Assembly: GCA_963693285.1 (NCBI GenBank)
Contig: OY848918.1
Location: 10,301,162-10,365,161 of the forward strand
Direction: 5' to 3'
Source of the DNA: Xestospongia muta
Taxonomy: Eukaryota > Porifera > Demospongiae > Haplosclerida > Petrosiidae
Length of the DNA: 64,000 nt
Numbering within the stretch: the first letter of the stretch is position 1; each line of letters opens with the position of its first letter. The notes under the pieces are model-generated. The model searched no databases, was not told the origin of the DNA, and was given only the letters and a program-made list of their open reading frames with translations. The position numbers and the translations under genes are program-made. This document shows, one piece after another, positions 41,266 to 53,549 of this stretch.

Positions 41266-42585
41266 ATGGTATATTTCTATGCTGTAATTCTACTGGCTGT
41301 TATTGCTAGTGTCTCTGCTAGCACTACCAGTGGTAATGATGGCTCTAATACGTGTCCTTCTACCTCTTCTCTCAAATTTATTGAACAAGCTTTAGCTAAT
41401 ATTAGCAATCAACTTGGAAGTGTTGGAACTAGAGATCCCTCTGACGTTGGAGAGTCTCTTACTGGTGTTACAAGTCTCCTTCAGCTATCTCTTTTGAGGG
41501 AGTTACTAGGTGAGTATAAGAAGGGATCACCTTCAGACAAGCAACAAGGACCAGCTATCTTAAGTCATATTGAGCTGTTACTCAACACTTCCATTCAAGA
41601 TCTAACTAGCAGACTGAACACTATAGAGTCCCTCCTACAAGGACTACCTTCAGATATAGTTTCCCTACAGAAACAAGTTAATAGTCTGTCTTCAAACATT
41701 AAGAGTATCAAGTCAAACACTGACCTGTTATTAAGACATAGCAATATAACTCACAATACTCTGACATCTATTGATGATAAACTAGATGATGATAGTGATG
41801 AGTATACACCTTCTCCTTTACTTTACTCATGTGAGGAGATCAAAAGTAAATGGCCAAACAATCCTTCAGACTATTACATTATAGCTGATAGTCATGGGCA
41901 TGCTCGTCATGTGTACTGTTATATGGAGGAGTTGTGTAGTTCTGGAGGAGGTTGGATGAGGGTAGCTTATCTTAACATGACAGATAGCAGTGAGAAATGT
42001 CCTAATAAATTTAGACTGTATAGTGAAAATGGTGTTCAAGCATGTGGTCGACCAGTTAGTAGTGGAGGTAGCTGTGCAAGAATAACATTTTCATCAGGGA
42101 ACATTGCATACTCTCAAATCTGTGGTAAAGTCATTGGATATCAAGTTGGATCTACAGATGGTCCAGTCGGTAATAACATTAATGGACCTTATATAGATGG
42201 TATTAGTCTGACACATGGTAGTCCTCGTAAACACATTTGGAGTTTTATTGGAGGGATGTATGAAAGCCATTCTCCAAGTAAATGTCCCTGTGGTACTAGT
42301 GGTGCTAAAAATGTTCCATCGTTTGTTGGTAATGATTATTATTGTGAGTCTGGTAGCTCTGATAGTTATTATAAAAATGGTAAATTCTACCCTAATGATC
42401 CCCTCTGGGATGGCAAAGGTTGTGGTAGTGTTGAGAAACCTTGTTGTAATCGATCGAAACAGCCGTGGTTCCAGAAACATTTAGGATACTCTACAACTGA
42501 CTCGATTGAAATGAGGGAATGCGGAGATGAAGGAACAAATAATGAAGATACAGCTTTTAATTTGGTTGAGCTTTACGTTAAATAA
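41266..42585 (+). CDS. Secreted coiled-coil/FReD-like protein, long type A (copy of 1356)
   Basis: 439 codons. Differs from the 1356 gene at 16 residues by eye, including T8I, L31P, DIGDSL to DVGESL, and KHLSSS to NSLSSN in the stalk. The stalk change matches the version in the genes at 5816 and 45729, so part of the stalk may have been converted. From residue 313 on, including both variable segments (GGMYESHSPSK and SSDSYYKNGKFY), the two proteins are identical. Signal peptide, hinge and cysteines are intact. Confidence 0.86.
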   Translation: MVYFYAVILLAVIASVSASTTSGNDGSNTCPSTSSLKFIEQALANISNQLGSVGTRDPSDVGESLTGVTSLLQLSLLRELLGEYKKGSPSDKQQGPAILSHIELLLNTSIQDLTSRLNTIESLLQGLPSDIVSLQKQVNSLSSNIKSIKSNTDLLLRHSNITHNTLTSIDDKLDDDSDEYTPSPLLYSCEEIKSKWPNNPSDYYIIADSHGHARHVYCYMEELCSSGGGWMRVAYLNMTDSSEKCPNKFRLYSENGVQACGRPVSSGGSCARITFSSGNIAYSQICGKVIGYQVGSTDGPVGNNINGPYIDGISLTHGSPRKHIWSFIGGMYESHSPSKCPCGTSGAKNVPSFVGNDYYCESGSSDSYYKNGKFYPNDPLWDGKGCGSVEKPCCNRSKQPWFQKHLGYSTTDSIEMRECGDEGTNNEDTAFNLVELYVK

Positions 42586-45500
42586 GTTAATAATGACAAT
42601 TATCTGTGTGTAAAATATCTAGTTATAGCTGTACTGGTGTGTGATTATTTGATTAATATAATAATCATGTTATAAACCTACACGTATGAACTAACTGTTG
42701 GTTATGTTCAAGTAATTGTGTGATTAAAGTAATAATTACTTAATGGTTTGGATTTGTATACACATGCCCATGTTTTAATCTTTTTCAAAAATAATGTTTT
42801 TTGACTTATATACAATTCAATTTTGAATGTAGATTTAATTTTGATATAGGTAGTAAATAAACAGGGAAACTTGTAATAGTGTTTTAGCAAGCAAAATTGT
42901 AAAGTTGTGCTATCATATTGTATATTAAGGTAGTCTTTGAGGAAGACAATATCTTTAAAAGGTTGAAAAAGGTACCATTGGTGCTGTTGAGGTAGTTCTT
43001 AAAAATATCCTTTTAGAGGTCCAAAGGTCACTTTCTCTGAAATGTTAATGGTGATAGTAGTACAGATGATGACATAGCTAACTTGTAGTAACTGTGAGTT
43101 TCTCCAAATAGTGATAACATATTATGTTTGAATATTACTCGATGTGACAGATATTGTCTAGTACTGTATCTTTTTATTGTAAGATGTAATCCTATGTACC
43201 AGCTGTTGCTAACCACCTGTGATATAAATAACACTATTCAGAAATGGACTGTAATGTTATTATAAGCTTTCTCACTATATAAATTCAATTTTTTAATTCG
43301 ACATCACACCTTAGTCATTGTTTTGAGGATCTTTAAGATAACACTCTAAGTTTGACCTCCACTACCAGAAGTGCAGTATATTAAAAAAGGTCAAGCAAAT
43401 GTCTTCAGTTATAAATAGTGCTCATTGACTTAAGGTTTATAGTATAGTTCTAATGGTAGCCTATAAAGTAGGTCAAAGCATAAAAGTATGATACCATGTT
43501 TTGTTAGGTCAATATCTCCTAATTGAATTGAATCATATTACATATACCAACAATCATTCTCTTTAAAGTTATTTTTAAGCATTCTATTCACAGTGACATT
43601 GCTATATGCTATCAGGAGCTTATCATAATTGTATAAATATTTTGGTTTGTAAATATCATAATTACAACTGGTCGCAATATTTTTTCAATGTTACTTTTGG
43701 GAAATGTATCCTGACAATGTCAATATATGGCCAACTAAACTCTTGTTTTGGGAAGCAATGTGTATATACTTATACCAGCAATGTGGTCAACTAAACTCCT
43801 CCTTAATAAAAAGAATACTTCCTGGGATACCTTTTAAAAAATATGCGTGTGCTGACATAATAGCATACCTGATGAGACTAAATTTTTTAGTACTTTTTAA
43901 ATGATATGAAGTATCATTTTCAGATCATTAAGTAATTACAATTGCTTTCAATCTGGTAGTATAAATTTGGAGCTAAATGCTTCCCTTATCATATTTTGAT
44001 TTTCTTACTAGAAGCTGTCTAGACATCACTCTAAGATGACATATTTCACTTCTCTTTTTTCTTTCTAACATATTCTTCTTGGCGGTCTATTTTGTGGTAA
44101 TTAAACACTTGTGAACTATAGTTAAGTGATAAATTGTCAGTGTGAATTGTTCTCACTTTGCCTGTATCTCATTTCACCTAATTCATTAGCTAAGTATCAC
44201 TTTGCCTTCTGGTTTATGTCATTTTGTTTAGGTTATATAGACTTTTCATTAAATGGTTGTGGAATTAAACTAGTAAAGAAGAGTCTAGTGTTACATAATA
44301 TATCGTAAAGTAGTGCTTATAACTTGAGTGGTAATGGGATGTGGCTCTTTACTGTGATTTCCTCTAACTGTTAAAACATGTGCTGTTTATTACCACTGAA
44401 GACTGTTGTGATCTACAGCTGTAATCAAGAGGACTGATACATTCCATTATGTATGTAGCTTAGGGTAGTCCTTGTGATAGAGATGTTTGTTTGGTACTAT
44501 GAAAGGAAACTCATAGTTAATATTAGGTAGTTTTTGCAGTTTTTTTATCATTTGAAATAGACTTTCCATGATTTAAAATAAGTAATTTTTTTGTTGAATC
44601 CGCACAAGGCAATGCATATTCTATAACTTTATTTGTAGTGTCTTTGTACATACCTTAAACCCATTATTAATTAGCTGTACTGATTTATAATGACTATTAT
44701 AATAAATGCTAAATTTTATATACACTAAAACCAGTTTTGTTATGGACTTGTTCAGAACTGTATCCACTTTCTTCTAACTTTCTAACTTGAATTGTGTAAA
44801 TGATCATTACAGAATTATTTTTTTGAACTTTACCCTCATTTGTTATTTTTATTTATATTTGAATGCACTTGTAATGATTGTGAGTTCCTCTGTATTTACT
44901 GTACATACTATTTGATGTAACTATTATAATAGATATTGTCCAATACTAGTCTTCCCGTCATTAAATAGATTTTACCAGCTATTATGACAAAATAACAACT
45001 TTGTAGAAGTGCCTAGTGTTATGACAGCTTTCTCTAAATTTACAAATAGAATGACTTCAATTCTATCTCAGCTAAATCAACTAGAACCCTTGACTTTCTG
45101 ACCTTTATCTTAAGTTAAATCTTGGCCAGATAAAGACTAAGTAATATATTTGTTAAAACTACACAATGGTAATGTATAGGATGTTCAATGGCCAACTCTA
45201 TAAAACTCTGTTGTCATGTCTTTGTACATACCTTAAGTTCACTGTTACTTACTTTTAGTGATAATAAATGATAAATGTTTATACACTAAAACCAGCTTTG
45301 TTATGACACCTTCTTCTAATGTAATTTAATGTCAATGTGTAAGGTTAAAATAATAATCACTATTACAAACATCTTATTATAATTTTTTGAATTATACACT
45401 TGTTTAAGAGAGATTCAGTTGTCTCTAAGTCAGTTAACTCAAATTCTTACTTTTATTAATATTAAAATACCCTTTTAACAAGTGTGACTTCCTCTGAATA

Positions 45501-45728
45501 GTGATAGTGTTGACTGTCAATACTACTTGATGTGATAGACATTGTCCGGTATTATAATTTTCCCACCATAAGATAGACTCCTACGTACCAGTTGTCACTC
45601 ACCATCTGTTAACCTTCCTTGACATACATTGGAATGTTATAATTTACTTAATAAATCTAATTTTTATTGGCTCAAAAATCACATCTTAATTTTTTGCATT
45701 TGAAACTCTTCACGATAGTACTCTTAAG
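42586..45728. other. Long intergenic region, copy 2 of 2676-5815
   Basis: Same relics as in copy 1: type-B N-terminal relic near 43047, upstream modules, orphan promoter near 43960. No gene. Confidence 0.6.
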
Positions 45729-47057
45729 ATGGTATATTTCTATGCTATAATTCTACTGGCTGTTATTGCTAGTGTCTCTGATAGCTCTACCAGTGATTGT
45801 GATGGCTTTGATACATGTCGTTCTACCTCTTCTCTCAAATTTATTGAACAAGCTCTAGCTAATATTAGCAATCAACTTGGACATGTTGGAACTAGAGATC
45901 CCTCTGATGTTGTCGAATCTCTTACTGCTACTACTTACTTACTTACAAGTCTCCTTCAACTGTCTCTGTTAAAGGAGTTACTAGGTGAGTATAAGAAGGG
46001 ATCACCTTTAGACAAACAACAAGGATTAGCTATCTTGAGTCGTATTGAGCTGTTACTGAACACCTCCATTCAAGATCTAACTAGCAGACTGAACACTATA
46101 GAGTCCCTCCTACAAGGACTACCTTCAGATATAATTTCCCTACAGAAACAAGTTAATAGTCTGTCTTCAAACATTAAGAGTATCAAGTCAAACACTGACC
46201 TGTTATTAAGACATAGCAATATAACTCACAATACTCTGACATCTATTGATGATGAACTAGATGATGATAGTGATGAGTATACACCTTCTCCTTTACTTCA
46301 CTCATGTGAGGAGATCAAAAGTAAATGGCCAAGCAGTCCTTCAGACTATTACATTATAGCTGATAGTCATGGCCATGCTCGTCATGTGTACTGTTATATG
46401 GAGGAGTTGTGTAATTCCACAGGAGGTTGGATGAGGGTAGCTTATCTTAACATGACAGATAGCAGTGAGAAATGTCCTGATGGATTTAGACTCTATAGTA
46501 AAAATGGTGTTCGAACTTGTGGTCGACCAGTTAGTAGTGGAGGTAGCTGTGTAGGAATAACATTTTCATCAGGTAACATTGAGTACTCTCAAGTGTGTGG
46601 TAAAGTTATTGGATATCAATTTGGATCTCCTGATGGTACAGTTGGTAGTGATATTAATGGATATTATATAGATGGTATTAGTCTGACACATGGTAGTCCT
46701 CGAAAACACATCTGGAGTTTTATATCTGGACCATTTGAAAACCATCATGCAAGCTTTTGTCCCTGTGGTACTGTTGGTCAAAGGAGTGCTCCATCATTCG
46801 TTGGTACTGACTATTATTGTGAGTCTGGTAATCCTAAAACCAGTTGGCTCCCTAAACTTTATACTAATGATCTCCTCTGGGATGGCCAAGGCTGTGGTTA
46901 CATTGAAGGACCTTGCTGTAACTGATCCAATTTACCTTGGTTTCATAAGCCACTGGGGTACTTTACAACTGATTCCATTGAAATGAGGTTATGTTGTGAT
47001 GGAGCTACAAATAATGAAGATGTTCCCTTTAATTTGGTGGAGATTTACGTCAAATGA
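45729..47057 (+). pseudogene. Long type-A FReD-like gene with late nonsense mutation
   Basis: Copy of the 5816 gene. Open for 398 codons to TGA at 46923-46925, where the partner has CGA just after CCN. The remaining 44 codons to TGA at 47055-47057 are undamaged. A second change lies near residue 66: ACTGGTGTT has become a longer ACT/ACTT run, adding four codons (TATTYLL) in frame. If translated, the product would lack the PWFHK segment and the last CC pair, probably destabilising the domain. It could also be a segregating null allele. Confidence 0.85.
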
Positions 47058-47963
47058 TACTTTTCTATTGAGTGTATATAATGCAAACATATTATTAGTA
47101 ATGACTAAATAAATTAATAAAACCCCTCCTACCAATTAAGATATCGATTGATTCCAAATTTTTAATTTGGCCAAACGTTTTTGAAATGAATATACTTGAT
47201 ATTAACATCAATAATATTTTATAGTGGATAGTTGTTCTGGTTGTATTGTTGCTAAAGATAAACTTAAATAATACATTTTGATTTTTCTATAAAGATCTAT
47301 ATCCAATGCTGGTCAATTACCTGCTAAGATACTTCCACTCTTGATGTTTGTAATATTGCCTGTGTTAGATAATTAACTTTGATGTAGTGACTGACTTATT
47401 TGAGTTTGCAATTGTCTTTTGAAGGAAAAGATAAGAGTAAATGGATAGATGAATGAATAGATAGAATGAATGAATGGATGAAGTGTTATTGACTCTCTGA
47501 ATTAGTACATGTTAATATTAAAACAAGTTAACTTTGAGGTAGTCAGTCTGTTTCCATTAAAAGATAGAGAAAGTACAGTATGGTTGACATTAAGGACTGT
47601 TTGTATGTCCTAGATAACTAAGTTTGATGTTAATTTAGTTTACGATATAGAGAGATCTGTAGTTGATATTATAGCAGTCTACTAGATAATGGATATGTGT
47701 TAAGAGGTGACTGAAGAAGGAAAGTCCTCTAACAGGTGTTGTTTGTCACTAGATTTGTTTTTAACTTATAACTTTTATCATTTAGTTAACCTAGTTTGCT
47801 ATTAGGTAGTGATAAAACTTGTCTTTCAAGGTGAGAGTCATGGTTAATACTTGTCTTTTAAACACTGAGTATGAAGCCATTATTAATTATTGGTTCTACT
47901 ACGCAATATAATATATCAATAACACACATACTTTGTTAATGACATATTGACTATATTGGTATA
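47058..47963. other. Intergenic, copy 2 of 7133-8037
   Basis: Shared 3' flank and the ATGA-type simple tract near 47440. No gene. Confidence 0.6.
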
Positions 47964-48125
47964 ATTCCACTGGAGGTTGGATGAGGATAGGTTATCTTAA
48001 CATGACAGATAGCAGTGAGATATGTCCTAACAGATTTAGACTGTATAGTGAAAATGGTGTTTAAGTATGTGGTCGTACAATTACTGGTAGAGGTAGCTGT
48101 GCAGGAATAACATCAAGTGAAATCT
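47964..48125 (+). pseudogene. FReD-like domain fragment, copy 2
   Basis: Same relic as 8038-8197. Here the GAGATATGTCC stretch keeps frame, but TAA replaces CGA in the GVRACG position. Confidence 0.75.
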
Positions 48126-48558
48126 GAAATCTACAGAATTTGTAACAAAATGTCAATAGTGTGATAGTTATAATTATATAAGACAATTGGTAAACAAAAG
48201 TTTACTTATTAACTGTATGAATTAACTTGTTGTTTTGTTTATCCCTTATTTTGCTAAATTAGTTATTCATAAAATCATTATTAGTGATATAACAAAGTAC
48301 ATACTAAATGTCCACATTGTATAGTCATGATGTGTATACTTCTATTTGTGTCCTCTTGTTAGTCCTTGTCATAAAGGAGACCTTTATTATCAAACATTTC
48401 CCATTAGAATGTATTAAATGATATAATCTTTACTTCTGTAGAATAAGAACATTAAATTTTAAGAAGTAGCAAACCATAATTTTATAACTAGAACAACACA
48501 CCATATATGGTCATCATACTATAATATATGGTCACTAATTATTATCTCTATATTATAG

Positions 48559-51509
48559 AATTACAAGATAGTCTTTCTGCTACTCAAGATACATTAAGTG
48601 CTGTCTATGCCGATCCATCAATGAACAAGACAGCCTATCATCTTCATGCTGTACTAGTTCATCAAGGACAAGCTTCAGGTGGTCATTACTGGGCATATGT
48701 AAGGAAGAAAAGAGAGAAAGAAACAATGGCTGCTGTCAATGAAACAGAACCTTTGGAAGAGTCACAAGAAGCTATGCAGGAGAGTTCAGATGAGAGTGAA
48801 TTAACTGCTGGTGGTCAGAAAGAGAAACAAGAAGATGGAGGGAATCAAGATGTTGTAAAGGAGGACAGAGAAATGGAGGTAGAACATACTGGTCCATCAA
48901 GTTCTGAGACTGTTGAAAAACACCCAGTCACTTCCACTGATAGTCTATTAATGACTTCACAGACCAGTCAGTCCAGTTTAGAAGCTGGTCAAACTAGTGT
49001 GGCAAGGTTATTGGATTCAGAGGTGTGGCTTAAGTTCAATGATGTCAGTGTCATTGAAGTCAATTGGGAAGAAGTAAAGAGAGAATCATTTGGTAGTAAC
49101 AACTACCATAAGAGTAATTTCATTTCTAATACAAGTGCTTATTGTCTTGTATATATTAGTGCTGAAGCTCATGAACAATGGGAAGGAAGTGGTAAGTGCA
49201 TGATAGATGACATGGATGAATGGATGGATGGAAGGATGGATGGATTGATAAATGAATGGATGGATGTATGAATTAAATGGATGAATTAATGAATAGATGG
49301 ATAAACAGACAAACAGATAGAATCACAAAGATTTCTAATATGACAATATTTTCTTTATTAGTTTCTGGTCAGACATTGACACCCTCCCTTCACAAGTATG
49401 TAGAAGACAGTAACAAGGCTTTTGATAATGAAGTTATGGTTTATAACCTCAAAAAACAGAGAGCTCAGAGTAAAGGAAAAGAGCTTATCAAACCAGTTAA
49501 ATCAGTCCGTTTTGTTCCACCTGGTACCACTCTACCTGGCACAGCATCCAATAACTCTGAAATGATAGCATTAGCCTCTGACGCCAAACGAGCTCGTGCT
49601 GAAAGCCCTCCACCAGAAGATATGCAGGTAATGTAGAACTGATTTCATTGTGTTTGACCTTATCATAACCAGGCATTAAATAATACTCCACTATCTATTC
49701 CCATATATTAAATACAAGTGATATCATTACATTGTTTGTTATATTACCAGTAAGTATTGTCACCAGATGACATTTGTGTATTAAAATAGTGATAAAGTCA
49801 TTAATGATTTACAAGGTCATGGATTGAGTTAGCATTGTCAATATTGGCTCAATTATTTCACTTTCTTACTAATATTCTGTACCTAGTAATTGTACCTTTG
49901 TAATATTTTACTTTTCAAATTGTGTTATTTTTTCTTTCATTCAGATTGATCTGGACAATCTACCTCCAATCGATCCTCTTCTTCAAGCTCAATTTGAAGC
50001 AAAAATGGCTCAAAAATTACGACAATTATCAATGGAACTACCTGATTCCATCATAGAACCTAGACTACTTACTGAATTTCATTATGCTAGTATCTGTCAG
50101 TCAAGTGAGACTGTACGACAAGCTATGTTATTGTCACTAGTGATCAGTGAAGCTGAAAAAGATGACAAGTAAAAATAAATATATTTTGAATATTTTAAAT
50201 GATACTGTAAATTAGTATACAGTCAATTTTATGACAATTATTAGTTGAGGGGATGTCTTTTTAATTTGTTACAGTTTTTCATTGTCACTTCTGGCAAAGA
50301 AGGAACTGCTCACTATTTACAAGAATATACATATCTATGATGAACTGAAAGTAAATAATGAATGGACAGATAGATGGATGGATGGATGGATGGATGGATG
50401 GATGGATGGATGGATGGATGGACATGAGGACTGACAGCTAGATGCATAGAGAGACAGCTGGTCATACAGACAGACAGACAGACAAATAGGAGAACATAAT
50501 ATTAGTGACTATTTCTTTCTTATAGCTTGTCCGACGACTCTATTACATGTTCTGTAGTGCTTGTTATCATTGTGTCCAAGCTGTCAATGAAGTGAAGAAA
50601 GACAAGTTAGTTCTGACTCCTCCTATTAACTATTAATTACATGTAATATATAGTTGCTGTATAGCTTTGGCTAATGCTGTTCAGTCATTTGCTCTGAATG
50701 CTCAAATCTGTCAACTATCTAACCAGAACTTTGCCCTGGAACCTAAAGTACTAGGAGAATTTAGAGCTAGAACTTTATTAGTAAGTGCGACTGTCTACAT
50801 ATACACTATGTCATGTAGTACAACTAATATAACTAAATGACTATATGACTAGTATAACTAGTATGACTAGTATAACTATTATAACTAGTATGACTAGTAT
50901 GACTAGTATGACTAGAATGACTAGTATAACTAGTATGACTAGTATGATTAGTATGACTGGCTAGTATTCTTTTTGTCTTTCCATCCACCCACTCATTTCT
51001 TTATCTGTCCATTCATCCATCCAATCATCCATCTATCCATCCATTTAACCAGTCGTCAATCTATCTATTCATTTGTTCATTTTAACATTAATAACAGTAT
51101 TTCCCATTTTAAGGTACATACATTAGATAATGTTATGTTTTGTTGTTATAGGAGGTGAGCCAACTAGGTACAGCTGCCTTCAATGCTGGTGAAGTCAGTA
51201 CTAGTCTTTTTATTGGCAATGAATACATTGTTCCAAGTTTAAAGGCATTCACACAACATACCTTTCCAGGAGATAATCCCATTTTAGAGAAAGTGAGAGA
51301 AGAATGGTGTCAATGTTTGGATCAGAGTTCTCTTACTGAAGGTATGACAAATCATAGCTTACAGTATAATGCTATAAAATAAATATTCTTCACATCACAA
51401 AGTATAATACATTAAAGTACTTGTTTTTTTTATTCTTCCTGTTTAATGACAACATTGTAGTTGTATAGCAATATTGTAGTAATATATACTTATATAATAA
51501 TAATATATA

Positions 51510-51571
<62 letters not shown>

Positions 51572-52006
51572 ATAGTAATACTATAGTAGTAAAGTATTAC
51601 TGAATATGTATAAAACTACAAGTGAAGATACTTACATGTATATGTGTGAAACCTAAGTTACTAATAAGCAATCAACTGTATGTACACAATATGTAAGAGA
51701 ATGTAAGTAGTAATTATGTCTATAAACTATAGAATAGTCAAAAATAACACATACAAAGTAGGTTAGGTTTATTAAACTTGGTATAATAATTTAATATAAT
51801 ATTATTTATAACTAGATGACTCTGATAAGCTAGCCGATTTATTGGTGAAGATTGTAGAAGACTATTCTAAGGCTCCAGACATAAAGGTTCCTGAACTACC
51901 TACAACCTTTGATACCCAACGTTTAGCAGCTCAGTTCACTAACACATTCAGAATGTTGTCTGAACAGCCGTCTTCTCTCCAGTTGGTACAACTTCCTCAT
52001 TTTTAG
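48559..52006 (+). CDS. USP25/USP28-like deubiquitinase, 3' exons only (copy 2)
   Basis: Eight exons with the same GT-AG borders as copy 1: 48559-49191, 49362-49627, 49945-50168, 50275-50350, 50526-50605, 50654-50780, 51152-51341, 51816-52006. All frames are open to the shared TAG. Amino-acid changes relative to copy 1 are few (for example GGQKEK for GGPKEK, EHTG for EHAG, SLHKY for SLQKY) and lie mostly in the acidic insertion, while the His and Asn/Asp boxes are unchanged. The Cys box is absent here too. The conserved frame in two copies could mean recent duplication rather than function. Confidence 0.75.
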
Positions 52007-53471
52007 TGTATAATTGTTTTAGGGAGATCACTGTTATGATAATATTGTTCCTATTGTTCTTAATTTATTTCTAATAGGCATTGTCCTTTTTTGTTTTGTG
52101 AGGCAACAGTTTTTACTGTATAATTATTATCTAGTATTTCCTTTGTTTTGATTTTGTCATGTTTTTAAATAAAATTGTGAATACTTCTGATAATTTGTTT
52201 AATAATTAATTGGTTGACAGTAATATTAAACCATTTGTAATGGGCTTTTTAAGAATCTTATCAACCTTCTTCTAGCTTTTTAACTTGAATTGTGTCAAGT
52301 CCTATAGCAATTAATCACTAGAACTATAATCTGAGAATACCTTTTTGAATTATGCTAAGAGATTCAGTCCTTTTAACTAAATATAAGTAAATCCTTAAAA
52401 CAAAAATAAAACATATATCCTGATAGTGGTAATAAATATATTGTCAACTAGATTCTTATTTTGGGATGTATATTATGCTGATATTTATTTTAAAACTAAT
52501 TAATATTAATTTTTGTCTTTTGGTGGTTTATTCATATTATAATTGTGGTTTGTCTGGTCTCATTTCCTTTTTAAGCAACCACAAAAGTGTTATAGCACAA
52601 AGATTTCCGACTTGTACTAGCAATGGGGTTGAGTCAACATCCTTTAATATTTCCTGGTGTACTTTAGGGGAAATATTGTGTATGCTGATCTAACTCTATG
52701 TGGGTTAAATTCCTTAGTATTTTCTTAAGGATGTGTATTTACACTTTCAAATCATTTTCCTTCAATTTTAATAATATTTAAATTTAATTTGTGTGAATTC
52801 ATCTCTTCCAGTAAAATTATCCATTGAACAAATTTATAAACAGGATTATTTGTCTGCTAAATAAAGTAATCTATGGTACTGTTAATTAGATGTACTAATT
52901 TTAGTGACTACTGTAATAAACACTAAAATTTGTAATGAACTTGTTCAGAGTCTTATCCACCTTCTTCTAGCTTTTTAACTTGAATTGTGTCAAGTCCTAT
53001 AGTAATAATCACTAGAACGATAATGTAAGAATACCTTTTGAGTTATGCTAAGAGATTTGGTCCTTTTAACTAAATATAATAAATCCTTAAAACAAAAAGA
53101 AAACATATATCCTGATAGTGGTAATAAATATATTGTCAACTGGATTCTTATTTTGGGATGTATATTATCCTGATAATCGTTTTTAAACTAATCAATATTA
53201 ATTTTTGTTGTTTGGTGGTTTATTCATATTATAATTGTGATTCATCAGGTCACATTTCCTTATTATAAGCAACCACAAAAGTGTTATAGCACAAAGATTT
53301 CCGACTTGTACTAGCAATGGGGTCGAGTCAACTTCCTTTTTAATACTTCCTGGTGTAATTTAGGGGAAATATTGTGTATGCTGATCTAACTCTATGTGGG
53401 CTAAATTCTTTAGTGTTTCATTAAGGATGTGGATTTACACTCTCAGATCAATTGTTTTTTCAATTTGGTAG
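52007..53471. other. Intergenic, copy 2 of 12078-13543
   Basis: Carries the same 695-bp offset direct repeat. The second unit ends in the promoter of the gene at 53550. Confidence 0.6.
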
Positions 53472-53549
53472 TATAAATTTGAGGCTCAATGTTACTGTTT
53501 TGGCATGTTAATTTTCTTACTAGAAGCACTTCATAATAACACTCTTAAG
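53472..53549 (+). promoter_or_regulatory. TATA box and leader, class I
   Basis: GTAGTATAAATTTGAGGC with TATAAA at 53472, 78 bases before the family ATG at 53550. A second in-frame ATG at 53505 (GGCATGTTA for GGCATCTTA elsewhere) lies about 33 bases after TATA, near the expected transcription start. Confidence 0.65.

Noticed and set aside
46923..47057. Reading the late TGA in the 45729 gene as the end of an intron or as recoding
   Set aside because: No GT-AG pair would remove it in frame, and no recoding signal is visible. A plain CGA to TGA change explains it.
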